From Streptomyces albospinus (GTDB taxonomy: Bacteria > Actinomycetota > Actinomycetes > Streptomycetales > Streptomycetaceae): a DNA stretch of 38,973 nt. The translations under genes were made by a program, and so were the position numbers. The stretch lies in assembly GCF_014648695.1 (NCBI RefSeq), contig NZ_BMRP01000058.1, forward strand, positions 1 to 38,973, given 5' to 3'. The notes beneath the pieces are model-generated. The model ran no database searches and was not told the origin of the DNA. It was given only the letters and a program-made list of their open reading frames with translations. Below are positions 16,268 through 24,106 of the stretch, one piece after another (position 1 is the first letter of the stretch; each line of letters begins with the position of its first letter).

Positions 16268-17149
16268 ATGGGCCATCACATCACGGCATCGCAGTCCACG
16301 GTTCCGGATGCCGCGCAGCACGCCGGCCGGCCCAAGGGCACGCCGTCCACCGGCTCCCGGACGTCCGGATCCAGCCACGCCGAGCGGGTCTTCCTCGTCC
16401 AGGCGGCCTTCGCCGAACTCGGCGGATCCGCCCACGGACCGGGGGAGATCGCCGAGGTCACCGGCCTGGACGACTCCGTCGTCTACCGCATCCTGCAATC
16501 CGGGATCTACCAGCGGATCTTCGAGCGGGTGGACCGCGGCCTCTACCGGCTGCGGACCTCCGCCGCCCAACTCGCCTTCACCGCCCTCGACCACCGCCTC
16601 GACGGCGCCCAGGCCGTGCTCCGCCAACTGCGCGCGGCCACCGGCAACGGGCTGGCCTTCCTCTACATGGTGGCGCCGTTCTCCGGCGCGCAGCGGCAGT
16701 GCGTCGACATGGCCGTCGGCGATTCCGACCTGGCCGAACTGGGCATGACGCCGCGCGATGTGCTCTCCGTGACCCGCTCCCTGCGCACCGGCGCCTCCGG
16801 GCGGACGATCCTCGCCTACCTGCCCGAGGTCCTTCAGCAGCGGGTGCTCGCCGAGCCCGTCCCCGAACAGGCCGGGCCCGGCGTCTATCGGGACAACGAC
16901 GCCCTGCTGGCTTCCCTGGCGGAGGTCCGCGACCTCGGTTACGCACTCGGCTACGAGGAGTGCATGGCCGGCTGGAACTCCTGCGCGGCGCCCATCATGT
17001 GGGACGGCTCCATCATGGGAGCGGTGCTGCTGCTCAAGCTCAAGTCCGTCATGCCCGTTGCCCCCGACGGCGTGATCGAGGCGACGAAGGAGGCGGCGGC
17101 CGAACTCAGCCGCTACGGAGCGGCCCGCCCGGCCGCGGACGACGCCTGA
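16268..17149 (+). CDS. IclR-like transcriptional regulator
   Basis: A 293-residue protein with an N-terminal winged helix-turn-helix (about residues 38-100: AERVFLVQAAFAELGG..GEIAEVTGLDDSVVYRILQSGIYQRIFERVDRGLYRL split over two helices and a wing) and a C-terminal GAF-like ligand domain of IclR type (GASGRTILAYLPEVLQQ, VRDLGYALGYEECMAGWNSCAAPI). The first ~38 residues are Ser/Gly-rich and disordered. The ATG is preceded by GGGGAGAG at suitable distance. It lies 87 bp downstream of the quinone oxidoreductase on the same strand, so it probably controls that gene and perhaps the divergent monooxygenase. The ligand is unknown. Confidence 0.75.
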   Translation: MGHHITASQSTVPDAAQHAGRPKGTPSTGSRTSGSSHAERVFLVQAAFAELGGSAHGPGEIAEVTGLDDSVVYRILQSGIYQRIFERVDRGLYRLRTSAAQLAFTALDHRLDGAQAVLRQLRAATGNGLAFLYMVAPFSGAQRQCVDMAVGDSDLAELGMTPRDVLSVTRSLRTGASGRTILAYLPEVLQQRVLAEPVPEQAGPGVYRDNDALLASLAEVRDLGYALGYEECMAGWNSCAAPIMWDGSIMGAVLLLKLKSVMPVAPDGVIEATKEAAAELSRYGAARPAADDA

Positions 17150-17194
17150 AGCGCGCCACCCGGCCGACCCGCTGTTCACGATGCGGCCCACCTC

Positions 17195-17312
17195 ATGCGA
17201 GCCCCGCTCGACGAGGTGGCTCCCCGGCAGGGTGGCGGAACGGTGCGGGACGTCCACAACACCATCAGCGGCGGTGAGGTGCACGGACCGGTGATCCAGG
17301 CCGGCGTCGTCT
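17195..17312 (+). pseudogene. Remnant of an NB-ARC-type N-terminal leader
   Basis: Translation from the ATG at 17195 gives the stretch DVHNTISGGEVHGPVIQAGV, the leader motif that in streptomycetes precedes NB-ARC and related STAND proteins. The protein then degenerates into Gly/Pro/Arg-rich sequence and no NB-ARC domain follows: the next gene begins at 17401. The motif is shared with the decayed gene at 11788 (GGTAHGPVIQ). It may be a truncated duplicate rather than an expressed peptide. Confidence 0.5.
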
Positions 17313-17400
17313 CCGGCCTCGGCTCCGGTAGGCCGGGCCACCGCCCGCCCTCCGGCCGACCCCGGGCGCCCGGCGCCCGGCGGCCGGGCAGAATGACCGG

Positions 17401-18042
17401 GTGCGGCTCGAAGCGATCACCTGGGAACGGCTGACCGACGCGCTCGCCGGGCGCATCGCCGCGATGGCGGCGAAGGACGGGAGCCCCTGGCTGCGAGTGG
17501 CGGTCGACGGTGCTCCCGCCGCGTCCCCCGGCGACCTGGCCGGGCGGCTCGCCGAGGCGCTGCGGCTCCGGGGGCGGCCGGTGCACAAGGCCGGCACCCT
17601 CGGCTTTCTGCGCCCCGCCTCGCTCCGGCTGGAATACGGGCGCAAGGACCCGTACGCCTACCACGACGAGTGGTTCGACCGGCAGGCACTGTGGCGCGAG
17701 GTGTTCGAGCCGCTGGATCCGGGTGGCACCGGGCGGGTGCTCCCGGATCTGTGGGATCCGGTGGCTGACCGGGCGACGCGCAGTGCGTACGTCGAACTGC
17801 CGCCCGGCGGTGTGCTGTTGCTGCACGGTCCGCTGCTGCTCGGACATTGGTTTCCCTTCGATCTCGCCGTGCACCTGAAGCTGTCGCCGGCCGCCCTCGC
17901 CCGCCGTACCCCGGAAGACGAACGCTGGACGCTTCCGGCGTTCGCGCGCTACGACGCCGAGACCCGGCCCGAGGAAGCCGCGGATGTCGTCGTACGGGCC
18001 GACGATCCGCACCGGCCGGCCTGGAGCGGGCCGGCCGACTGA
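17401..18042 (+). CDS. Uridine kinase-like protein lacking a P-loop
   Basis: A 213-residue protein matching proteins annotated as uridine kinases in streptomycetes (LRVAVDGAPAASPGDLAGRLAEAL, YHDEWFDRQALWREVFEPL, GGVLLLHGPLLLGHWFPFDLAVHL). The position expected to hold Walker A (GADGSGKTT) reads DGAPAASPGDL, without the Gly-Lys-Ser/Thr triad, so nucleotide binding in the usual way is doubtful. The family name may therefore not reflect activity. The start is a GTG with no clear ribosome binding site. A leaderless start is possible, since a CAGAAT lies at 17390-17395. It is convergent with the 168-aa gene 10 bp away. Confidence 0.65.
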   Translation: MRLEAITWERLTDALAGRIAAMAAKDGSPWLRVAVDGAPAASPGDLAGRLAEALRLRGRPVHKAGTLGFLRPASLRLEYGRKDPYAYHDEWFDRQALWREVFEPLDPGGTGRVLPDLWDPVADRATRSAYVELPPGGVLLLHGPLLLGHWFPFDLAVHLKLSPAALARRTPEDERWTLPAFARYDAETRPEEAADVVVRADDPHRPAWSGPAD

Positions 18043-18052
18043 GCGGGCGGCC

Positions 18053-18559
18053 TCAGCGGAGCTGCCGGATCTCGCGCCGCACACGGTGGAACCCGCCCGA
18101 GGCCGGGGACCGCCCGTCGACGGCATACCGCACCCCGGGCCGGAGTATGTGGCGCGGGAACCGGACGTCCCAGGACGGCTCAGAGCCCTCGGAGACCGCA
18201 TGCACCCGCAGCCGGCTGCGCTCCTCCACGCACTCCACCACGATCCCCGAGGCGGAGCCGTGCGCCGCCGTCTCGACCGTCGCGGACGGGGGGCAACCGG
18301 GCGGCGCGGCGGCCGACTTCACGTCCCGGGAGACCGGGACGGCACCCGCGCGGGCCGCGGTGACGGCCGCGTCGCCGGCGTCCGCGCACACCAGGCAGCC
18401 GTCGGTGGTGGCCAGATACCGCTTCTCGTCCGGATACTGCGTCGACAGCGCCGATCCGCCGCCGGTGCCCGGCTCCCACGGGCGGGTGCCTTCCGCGGCG
18501 AACTTGTGCGCCCCGCAGCCCTCTTGGGACGGTGCCGGATATGTCGTGGTCTCGGACAT
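18053..18559 (-). CDS. Hypothetical protein, 168 aa, under a RecA-NDp promoter
   Basis: A soluble protein starting MSETTTYPAPSQEGCGAHKF, with GGGAGGGAG upstream of the ATG at 18559. I do not recognise the family. It contains cysteines at GCGAHK and DGCLVCADAGD (a CxxC that could be metal-binding or redox active) and a C-terminal part rich in Arg and strands (RLRVHAVSEG, FPRHILRPGVRYAVDGR). No signal peptide or membrane helix is seen. A complete RecA-NDp-type promoter (18607-18629) lies 48 bases upstream, which suggests induction by DNA damage. It is divergent from the PemK-like gene. Confidence 0.7.
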   Translation of the reverse strand: MSETTTYPAPSQEGCGAHKFAAEGTRPWEPGTGGGSALSTQYPDEKRYLATTDGCLVCADAGDAAVTAARAGAVPVSRDVKSAAAPPGCPPSATVETAAHGSASGIVVECVEERSRLRVHAVSEGSEPSWDVRFPRHILRPGVRYAVDGRSPASGGFHRVRREIRQLR

Positions 18560-18606
18560 GGCGCTCCCTCCCGGACGGTCACAGCGACCGTCCCCCGCTG
18601 TGAAAA

Positions 18607-18629
18607 ACCGTACGGGCGACCACTGACAA
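18607..18629 (-). promoter_or_regulatory. RecA-NDp (PafBC-type) promoter for the 168-aa gene
   Basis: On the minus strand TTGTCAGTG (18629-18621), eight bases, TACGGT (18612-18607): a full match to TTGTCRGTG-N8-TANNNT. The predicted start near 18599 leaves a leader of about 40 bases containing the ribosome binding site of the gene starting at 18559. Confidence 0.75.
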
Positions 18630-18695
18630 TCGACCGCGGGCGGCCGAACGCGGGCCGCTGACCAGCGGGTTCGGCGAGGCGGCTAGCGTGAGGGC

Positions 18696-19172
18696 GTGAC
18701 TGCACTCAACTCGTTCCACTCACCCGACGCGGCCGGCGCACATCCGCCGCTGCCCGGCAGCCAGGGCCCCACCGCGACCGTCGAGGCCCGTCCGCGCGCC
18801 GTCGGCGCCGTGACGATGACCTACGCCCCCGACCCGGACGGCGACCCGGACCCCGGCGAAATCGTCTGGACCTGGGTCCCCTACGAGGAGAACGACGGCC
18901 GGGGCAAGGACCGGCCGGTACTGGTCGTCGCCCGGGAGGCCACCGGGACGCTGCTGGCCGTACAGCTGTCCAGCAAGCGGCACAACGACGACCGGGACTG
19001 GCTGGCCCTCGGCTCGGGCCCCTGGGACCGCGAGGGGCGCGACTCCTGGATCGCCCTGGACCGGGTGCTGCGGGTGCACCCGGCGGGAATGCGCCGCGAG
19101 GCGTGCGCACTCGACCGGGGCCGCTTCCACCTCGTCACCAACCGGCTGCGCGAGGTCTACGGCTGGCGCTGA
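18696..19172 (+). CDS. PemK/MazF-like protein without a visible antitoxin
   Basis: A 158-residue protein whose C-terminal ~120 residues fit the PemK/MazF fold (GEIVWTWVPYEENDGRGKDRPVLVVAR, LLAVQLSSKRHND, VLRVHPAGMRREACALDRGRFHLVTNRL). The family includes mRNA interferases, but actinobacterial stand-alone members are common and their activity is untested. The N-terminal ~35 residues are Pro/Ser/Gly-rich and not part of the fold. The start is a GTG. TAGCGT ends only six bases upstream, so the mRNA may be leaderless and no ribosome binding site is needed. No small antitoxin gene sits upstream: the neighbour is a divergent gene. Confidence 0.72.
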   Translation: MTALNSFHSPDAAGAHPPLPGSQGPTATVEARPRAVGAVTMTYAPDPDGDPDPGEIVWTWVPYEENDGRGKDRPVLVVAREATGTLLAVQLSSKRHNDDRDWLALGSGPWDREGRDSWIALDRVLRVHPAGMRREACALDRGRFHLVTNRLREVYGWR

Positions 19173-19188
19173 GGGACCGCCGAGGCGC

Positions 19189-19230
19189 CGTCCCGGGGCC
19201 GGCCCGCACCGCGCGGCCGGCCCCGGGACG
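19189..19230. terminator. Bidirectional hairpin terminator
   Basis: Perfect 16-bp arms (19189-19204 and 19215-19230; CGTCCCGGGGCCGGCC on the left) around a 10-base loop, between the convergent PemK-like and DUF1697 genes. Confidence 0.85.
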
Positions 19231-19258
19231 CGCGCCCGGAGGACGGGCGCCGGCCCGA

Positions 19259-19801
19259 TCAGGAGTCGGCCAGCGCCAGAATCTTGGTGACGGTGTTCCA
19301 GTTGCGTGCCGTGGCCGTCACCCCGAGCCGCGCGCGGCCGACCGCGGCGGCCAGCTGGGAACGGCCGATGCCGTCGGGGCACCACAGGAACAGCTCGCGG
19401 CCGACCAGCCGGAACCGGTCCGGAGCGAACGCGGCGAGATCGAGCGCGTCCAGCCCGGCCGTGTCGGACGGCACCGCCGACAGAAACGTCACATGCAGGC
19501 TCTTGGGCTCCGATACGGCCGGCGGGAAGGGATTCGCTTCGACCGCGGCGGCCAGCTCGTCGCGGGTCCGTACGACCACCGGGACCGACAGGCCCAGCTC
19601 GGCGGAGATCCGCTCCTCGATCGTCCGGGCCGTCTCCTCCGGCGGCGTGCCGGGGTCGGCGAAGACGATGTTGCCGGTTTGCAGCAGCACCTGGACGTCC
19701 TCGAAGCCCAGGGATCGCGCCAGCTCCAGTTGGCGCGCCTTGGGGAAGGAGTTGTGGCCCCCCACATTGATGCCGCGGAGCAGAGCGATCTGACGGGACA
19801 T
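19259..19801 (-). CDS. DUF1697 family protein
   Basis: A 180-residue protein beginning MSRQIALLRGINVGGHN, the hallmark start of the DUF1697 family. Conserved blocks follow: GFEDVQVLLQTGNIVF, then FLSAVP, and a C-terminal ARNWNTVTKILAL. The ATG at 19801 is chosen from the conserved N-terminus; the frame is open further upstream. The biochemical role of the family is unknown. It is the last of a minus-strand run (phosphodiesterase, Ogt, DUF1697), with 78 bp separating it from ogt. Confidence 0.85.
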   Translation of the reverse strand: MSRQIALLRGINVGGHNSFPKARQLELARSLGFEDVQVLLQTGNIVFADPGTPPEETARTIEERISAELGLSVPVVVRTRDELAAAVEANPFPPAVSEPKSLHVTFLSAVPSDTAGLDALDLAAFAPDRFRLVGRELFLWCPDGIGRSQLAAAVGRARLGVTATARNWNTVTKILALADS

Positions 19802-19879
19802 GGCACGGCCCTTCATGGAGCGGATCTCGATGGAGTGGATCTCGGTTCGTGGCACGGTCTCCACGAGGAACGGGCGAGG

Positions 19880-20479
19880 TCAAAAGAGAGGAGCCGGGAG
19901 GACGCCCTCCAGGGCCAGCAGCAGCCGCTTGGTCTCCAGGCCGCCGCCGAAGCCGCCGATACCGCCGTCGCTGGCCACCACGCGATGGCACGGGACGATC
20001 ACCGGGAGCGGATTGGAACCCATCGCCGCGCCCACCGCGCGGGCGGCGCCCGGCTCCCCCACCCGGTCCGCGAGATCCTGATAGCCGGCCACACTGCCGT
20101 ACGCGACGCCGTCGGCCAGCGCGTGCAGCACCCGGGCGTTGAACCCGGAGGACAGCGACCAGTCCAGCGGGACGGTGAAGGCCCGCAGCTCCCCGGCGAA
20201 GTACGCGCCGAGCTCGGCGGCGGCGGTCGCCAGATGAGGTATCCCCGGGACCGGCGGCCCGCCGAAGGAGTGCTCCAGACGGGCCAGCGCGCGCCGGGTC
20301 ACGCGCTCGTCGGCATGGAACACGACCTGGGCCAGCCCCTCCCGGGTCGCCGCGAGCAGCAGCGGTCCGATGGGGGTCTCGATGCGCATCCGGCCCCAGT
20401 CGCGGCGGGCCGGAAGGGCCGCCTCCGGACCCGTGTCCGGAGGCGTCGCCGGCCCTGGAACCTGCTCTGAGTTCGTCAC
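19880..20479 (-). CDS. ogt: Methylated-DNA--protein-cysteine methyltransferase
   Basis: A direct-reversal DNA repair protein that transfers the alkyl group from O6-alkylguanine or O4-alkylthymine to its own cysteine. The active-site PCHR is at 163-166 with the acceptor C164. The helix-turn-helix DNA-binding region is FNARVLHALADGVAYGSVAGYQDLA, split around residues 113-137 (arginine finger expected nearby), and the Asn hinge motif is GAAMGSNPLP. The frame starts at GTG 20479 without a strong ribosome binding site. A shorter start at the ATG (20389, MRIETPIGPL) fits the fold better and is preceded by GGGGCCGG, so the first 30 Pro-rich residues may not be translated. Confidence 0.9.
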   Translation of the reverse strand: MTNSEQVPGPATPPDTGPEAALPARRDWGRMRIETPIGPLLLAATREGLAQVVFHADERVTRRALARLEHSFGGPPVPGIPHLATAAAELGAYFAGELRAFTVPLDWSLSSGFNARVLHALADGVAYGSVAGYQDLADRVGEPGAARAVGAAMGSNPLPVIVPCHRVVASDGGIGGFGGGLETKRLLLALEGVLPAPLF

Positions 20480-20548
20480 GTGATCAGAGTAGGACCCGCC
20501 ACCGACAACGCGGCCGGGAACGGACCGGCCGCCGTCGCCCCGGTGCGG

Positions 20549-21433
20549 TCAGTCGTCGCTGTCGTCCAGTGTGTCGCGCACCACGTCCGGCTTGTTGCTG
20601 ATGATCCCGTCGACGCCCAGACCGGCGTACTTCGCGGTGGACGGGCCGTCGTCGACGGTCCAGGTGAAGAGGTCCAGGCGGTAGTGGTGCGGGCCCTGCA
20701 GTGCGTGCACGGCGTTCACGTACCGCTGGGTGACGGCCGTGTGCGGGGGGTTGATCTGGTCGCAGAACTTGGCGTATTTGGGGAGGTCGGCCACCGGGGG
20801 GCTGCCGAGGTAGCCCGTGGTGATGGCCGGGGCCAGCCGGTGGACCTTCTTGAGGGCGTCGGCGTTGAAGCTCTGGACGATCAGACGGTGCTTGATGTGC
20901 CGACGGTCGAGCCAGCCGTCGTGGTCCAGCTCCCGGAGGGCCTGGCGCTCGACGCCCGGGTAGAGCTCCGGGTTCTTGAGCTCCATCAGCAGCCTCTGCC
21001 CGTTGTGGTCGACCTCTTTCAGGTACCTCTGAAGGGTCGGCACCCGCTCGCCCTTGAACTTCGCACCGAACCAGCTGCCCGCGTCCAGCTTCTCGATCTC
21101 GCGGAGCGTGAAGGCGCCGACGTTCCACGAGGAGCGGTGCGGGAACACTTTCTTGACGTCGGTGGTCCTGGCCAGCGAGGTGTCGTGCAGGACGACCAGC
21201 TTTCCGTCCTTCGTGCGCTGGACGTCGTTCTCGACCCAGGCGATGCCGAGCCGGCGTGCCGTGTCGATCGAGGCGAGGGTGTTCTCGGGCGCGTACGCCG
21301 CGGCGCCGCGGTGGCCGACCACCACCGGCGGGTGTCCATGAGACGCGGCCTGCGCGCCGCCCGGCAAGAGGACGAGCGCGGACAGACCCATGAGCGCACC
21401 GGTGGCAACGGCGGTGACGGGGCGAATACGCAT
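20549..21433 (-). CDS. glpQ: Secreted glycerophosphodiester phosphodiesterase
   Basis: A 294-residue extracellular enzyme that hydrolyses glycerophosphodiesters to glycerol-3-phosphate and an alcohol, supplying phosphate and carbon. A Sec signal peptide occupies residues 1-30 (basic start, hydrophobic core, GAQAA). The TIM-barrel motifs are HRG (41-43) with PENT (49-52), E68 and D70 as metal ligands, and H83 in VLHD. Near the C-terminus WTVDDG and DGIISNKPD complete the family. GAGGAG lies upstream of the ATG at 21433. TTCAC direct repeats (21455-21484) just upstream resemble a PhoP box, consistent with the known phosphate control of streptomycete glpQ genes. The symbol denotes the family. 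Confidence 0.88.
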   Translation of the reverse strand: MRIRPVTAVATGALMGLSALVLLPGGAQAASHGHPPVVVGHRGAAAYAPENTLASIDTARRLGIAWVENDVQRTKDGKLVVLHDTSLARTTDVKKVFPHRSSWNVGAFTLREIEKLDAGSWFGAKFKGERVPTLQRYLKEVDHNGQRLLMELKNPELYPGVERQALRELDHDGWLDRRHIKHRLIVQSFNADALKKVHRLAPAITTGYLGSPPVADLPKYAKFCDQINPPHTAVTQRYVNAVHALQGPHHYRLDLFTWTVDDGPSTAKYAGLGVDGIISNKPDVVRDTLDDSDD

Positions 21434-21454
21434 ACGGACTCCTCGTGACGTCGT

Positions 21455-21484
21455 GGAAGTGAGCTGACGTGAAGTGAGGTGAAC
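21455..21484 (-). promoter_or_regulatory. TTCAC direct repeats, candidate PhoP box of glpQ
   Basis: Read on the minus strand, three units GTTCACCTCA, CTTCACGTCA and GCTCACTTCC follow each other with 10-base period (21484 to 21455). The Streptomyces PhoP box is built of GTTCACC-like direct repeats with an 11-base period, so the period here is one short. It lies 22-51 bases upstream of the glpQ start. Confidence 0.5.
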
Positions 21485-21935
21485 GGGGGCGGACGGAGGC
21501 TCGCGGCCGGGCCGAAGGGGAGTCGGGCGGTGGCCGGGCGCTGAACGAGGAGTGGCCGGTGTTCCGTGCGGAGCGCAGTAGTTGCAGGATGCCCGGAATG
21601 GCCGTGCAGCAGACGTACGCCCCGACGTCGTCCAACTTGCCGGAGCCGCGGCATCCGCGCATCTCGGCCGACGGTTCGTCACCCTTCGTGTGCGTGAGCG
21701 GTTTTACCGGTCGCGCCGATGGCCTGGCGCGGCGGCCGGATGCGCCGGGCAGGGGACCGGCCTGGTTCCGCGGACGGGCGCGCCGCGACCAGGCGTACGG
21801 GCCGGCGGCGGAACACCCGTGTGGCGAAGAAACGGGAGCCGGCGACGCCCCGGCCGGCCGCCGCACCGCCACCGCGGCTCGCCGCTCCCCTCCTCCCTCC
21901 GTAAAACCGCTGGTCAGAGCGTGCGTGGCGCGGAA

Positions 21936-21957
21936 TGTCAGTGGCGGGTCGTACGGT
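21936..21957 (+). promoter_or_regulatory. RecA-NDp (PafBC-type) promoter of uvrB
   Basis: TGTCAGTG (21936-21943), eight bases, TACGGT (21952-21957), preceded by A in place of the first T of the consensus TTGTCRGTG-N8-TANNNT. Only seven bases separate the -10 from the uvrB ATG, placing the transcription start at or next to the initiation codon. The remaining 21485-21935 region contains no gene I can support. Confidence 0.8.
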
Positions 21958-21964
21958 GGATCCC

Positions 21965-24106
21965 ATGCGGCCCGTATCGAAGATCGAACGCACGGTGGCG
22001 CCTTTCGAGGTCGTCAGTCCGTACCAGCCCAGTGGTGACCAGCCGGCGGCCATCGCCGAGCTGGAGCAGCGCGTCCGCGGGGGTGAGAAGGATGTCGTCC
22101 TGCTGGGCGCGACCGGCACCGGCAAGTCGGCGACCACCGCGTGGATGATCGAGAAGCTGCAACGCCCGACGCTGGTGATGGCGCCCAACAAGACGCTCGC
22201 GGCGCAGCTCGCCAACGAATTCCGCGAGCTGCTTCCCAACAACGCCGTCGAGTACTTCGTCTCCTACTACGACTACTACCAGCCCGAGGCGTACGTCCCG
22301 CAGTCCGATACGTACATCGAGAAGGACTCCTCCATCAACGAGGAGGTCGAACGGCTGCGCCACTCCGCGACGAACTCGCTGCTCACCCGGCGCGACGTCG
22401 TCGTGGTCGCGTCGGTGTCCTGCATCTACGGCCTGGGCACGCCCCAGGAGTACGTCGACCGGATGGTGCCCCTGAAGGTCGGCGACGAGATCGACCGCGA
22501 CCAGCTGCTGCGCCGCTTCGTGGAGATCCAGTACACCCGCAACGACATGGCGTTCACCCGCGGCACGTTCCGGGTCCGCGGCGACACCATCGAGATCTTC
22601 CCGGTCTACGAGGAGCTGGCCGTCCGGATCGAGATGTTCGGCGACGAGATCGAGGCGCTGTCCACCCTCCACCCGCTCACCGGCGAGGTCATCAGCGACG
22701 ACCAGCAGCTCTACATCTTCCCCGCCAGCCACTACATCGCGGGCCCCGAGCGCATGGAGAAGGCCATCACCGGGATCGAGGCGGAGCTGGTGGAGCGGCT
22801 CGCCACCCTGGAGAAGCAGGGCAAGCTGCTGGAGGCCCAGCGGCTGCGGATGCGCACCACCTACGACATCGAGATGATGCGCCAGATCGGCTCCTGCTCG
22901 GGCATCGAGAACTACTCGATGCACATGGACGGCCGCGAACCGGGCTCCGCGCCCAACACCCTCATCGACTACTTCCCGGACGACTTCCTGCTGGTCATCG
23001 ACGAGTCGCATGTCACCGTCCCGCAGATCGGCGCCATGTACGAGGGCGACGCCTCCCGCAAGCGGACCCTCGTCGAGCACGGCTTCCGGCTCCCGTCCGC
23101 CCTGGACAACCGGCCGCTGAAGTGGGAGGAGTTCCTGGAGCGCATCGGCCAGACCGTCTATCTGTCCGCGACGCCCGGCCCGTACGAGCTCGCCCGCGGC
23201 GACGGCTTCGTGGAGCAGATCATCCGCCCGACCGGCCTGGTCGACCCGGAGGTGGTCGTCAAGCCCACCGACGGGCAGATCGACGACCTGGTGCACGAGA
23301 TCCGCAAGCGCACCGAGAAGGACGAGCGCATCCTCGTCACCACCCTCACCAAGAAGATGGCCGAGGACCTGACGGACTACTTCCTGGAGCTCGGCATCCA
23401 GGTCCGCTATCTGCACAGCGACGTGGACACCCTGCGGCGTGTGGAGCTGCTGCGCGAGCTGCGGGCGGGGGAGTACGACGTCCTCGTCGGCATCAACCTC
23501 CTCCGGGAAGGACTGGACCTGCCCGAGGTCTCCCTGGTGGCCATCCTGGACGCCGACAAGGAGGGCTTCCTGCGGTCCGGTTCGGCGCTGATCCAGACGA
23601 TCGGCCGCGCGGCGCGCAATGTCTCCGGCCAGGTGCACATGTACGCCGACAAGGTCACCCCGGCGATGGAGAAGGCCATCGATGAGACCAACCGCCGCCG
23701 GGAGAAGCAGCTCGCGTACAACAAGGCGAACGGCATCGACCCGCAGCCGCTCCGTAAGAAGATCGGCGACATCGTCGCCACCATCGCCCGTGAGGAGATC
23801 GACACCCAGGAGCTGCTGGGCAGCGGATACCGCAAGGGCGTCGAGGCCAAGGACGGCAAGACCAAGGCACCCGTCCCGGCGCTCGGCGGGAAGGCCGGGA
23901 AGGCGGCGAAGGGCAAGGGCGGCAAGGCCGCCGCGCCCCTGACGGACCGCCCCGCCGCCGAACTCGCCGAGATGATCGAGGAGATGACGGACCGGATGCG
24001 GGCCGCCGCGGCCGAGTTGCAGTTCGAGGTCGCCGCCCGGCTCCGTGACGAGGTGGGCGAGCTGAAGAAGGAGCTGCGGCAAATGAGGGAGGCCGGAGTG
24101 AAGTAG
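21965..24106 (+). CDS. uvrB: Excinuclease ABC subunit B
   Basis: The DNA-damage verification helicase of nucleotide excision repair, partner of UvrA and UvrC; 713 residues. Walker A GATGTGKS is at 48-55, the beta-hairpin that inserts between strands is YYDYYQPEAYVP (from about residue 96), DESH of Walker B is near 340, and the C-terminal helicase motifs are GINLLREGLDLPEV and QTIGRAARN. Residues 628-659 form a Lys/Gly/Ala-rich linker (GGKAGKAAKGKGGKAAA), followed by the UVR domain (about 664-700) that contacts UvrC. The ATG at 21965 is chosen by homology; in-frame GTG/ATG codons upstream would overlap the promoter. It is the first gene after a RecA-NDp promoter, and no ribosome binding site is needed if the mRNA is leaderless. 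Confidence 0.97.
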   Translation: MRPVSKIERTVAPFEVVSPYQPSGDQPAAIAELEQRVRGGEKDVVLLGATGTGKSATTAWMIEKLQRPTLVMAPNKTLAAQLANEFRELLPNNAVEYFVSYYDYYQPEAYVPQSDTYIEKDSSINEEVERLRHSATNSLLTRRDVVVVASVSCIYGLGTPQEYVDRMVPLKVGDEIDRDQLLRRFVEIQYTRNDMAFTRGTFRVRGDTIEIFPVYEELAVRIEMFGDEIEALSTLHPLTGEVISDDQQLYIFPASHYIAGPERMEKAITGIEAELVERLATLEKQGKLLEAQRLRMRTTYDIEMMRQIGSCSGIENYSMHMDGREPGSAPNTLIDYFPDDFLLVIDESHVTVPQIGAMYEGDASRKRTLVEHGFRLPSALDNRPLKWEEFLERIGQTVYLSATPGPYELARGDGFVEQIIRPTGLVDPEVVVKPTDGQIDDLVHEIRKRTEKDERILVTTLTKKMAEDLTDYFLELGIQVRYLHSDVDTLRRVELLRELRAGEYDVLVGINLLREGLDLPEVSLVAILDADKEGFLRSGSALIQTIGRAARNVSGQVHMYADKVTPAMEKAIDETNRRREKQLAYNKANGIDPQPLRKKIGDIVATIAREEIDTQELLGSGYRKGVEAKDGKTKAPVPALGGKAGKAAKGKGGKAAAPLTDRPAAELAEMIEEMTDRMRAAAAELQFEVAARLRDEVGELKKELRQMREAGVK

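Noticed and set aside
14513..17341. Very long minus-strand open frame continuing the FAD monooxygenase upstream
   Set aside because: It is the shadow of the oxidoreductase and regulator genes on the other strand; a high-GC third-codon position leaves few stops. The conserved protein begins at 14512.
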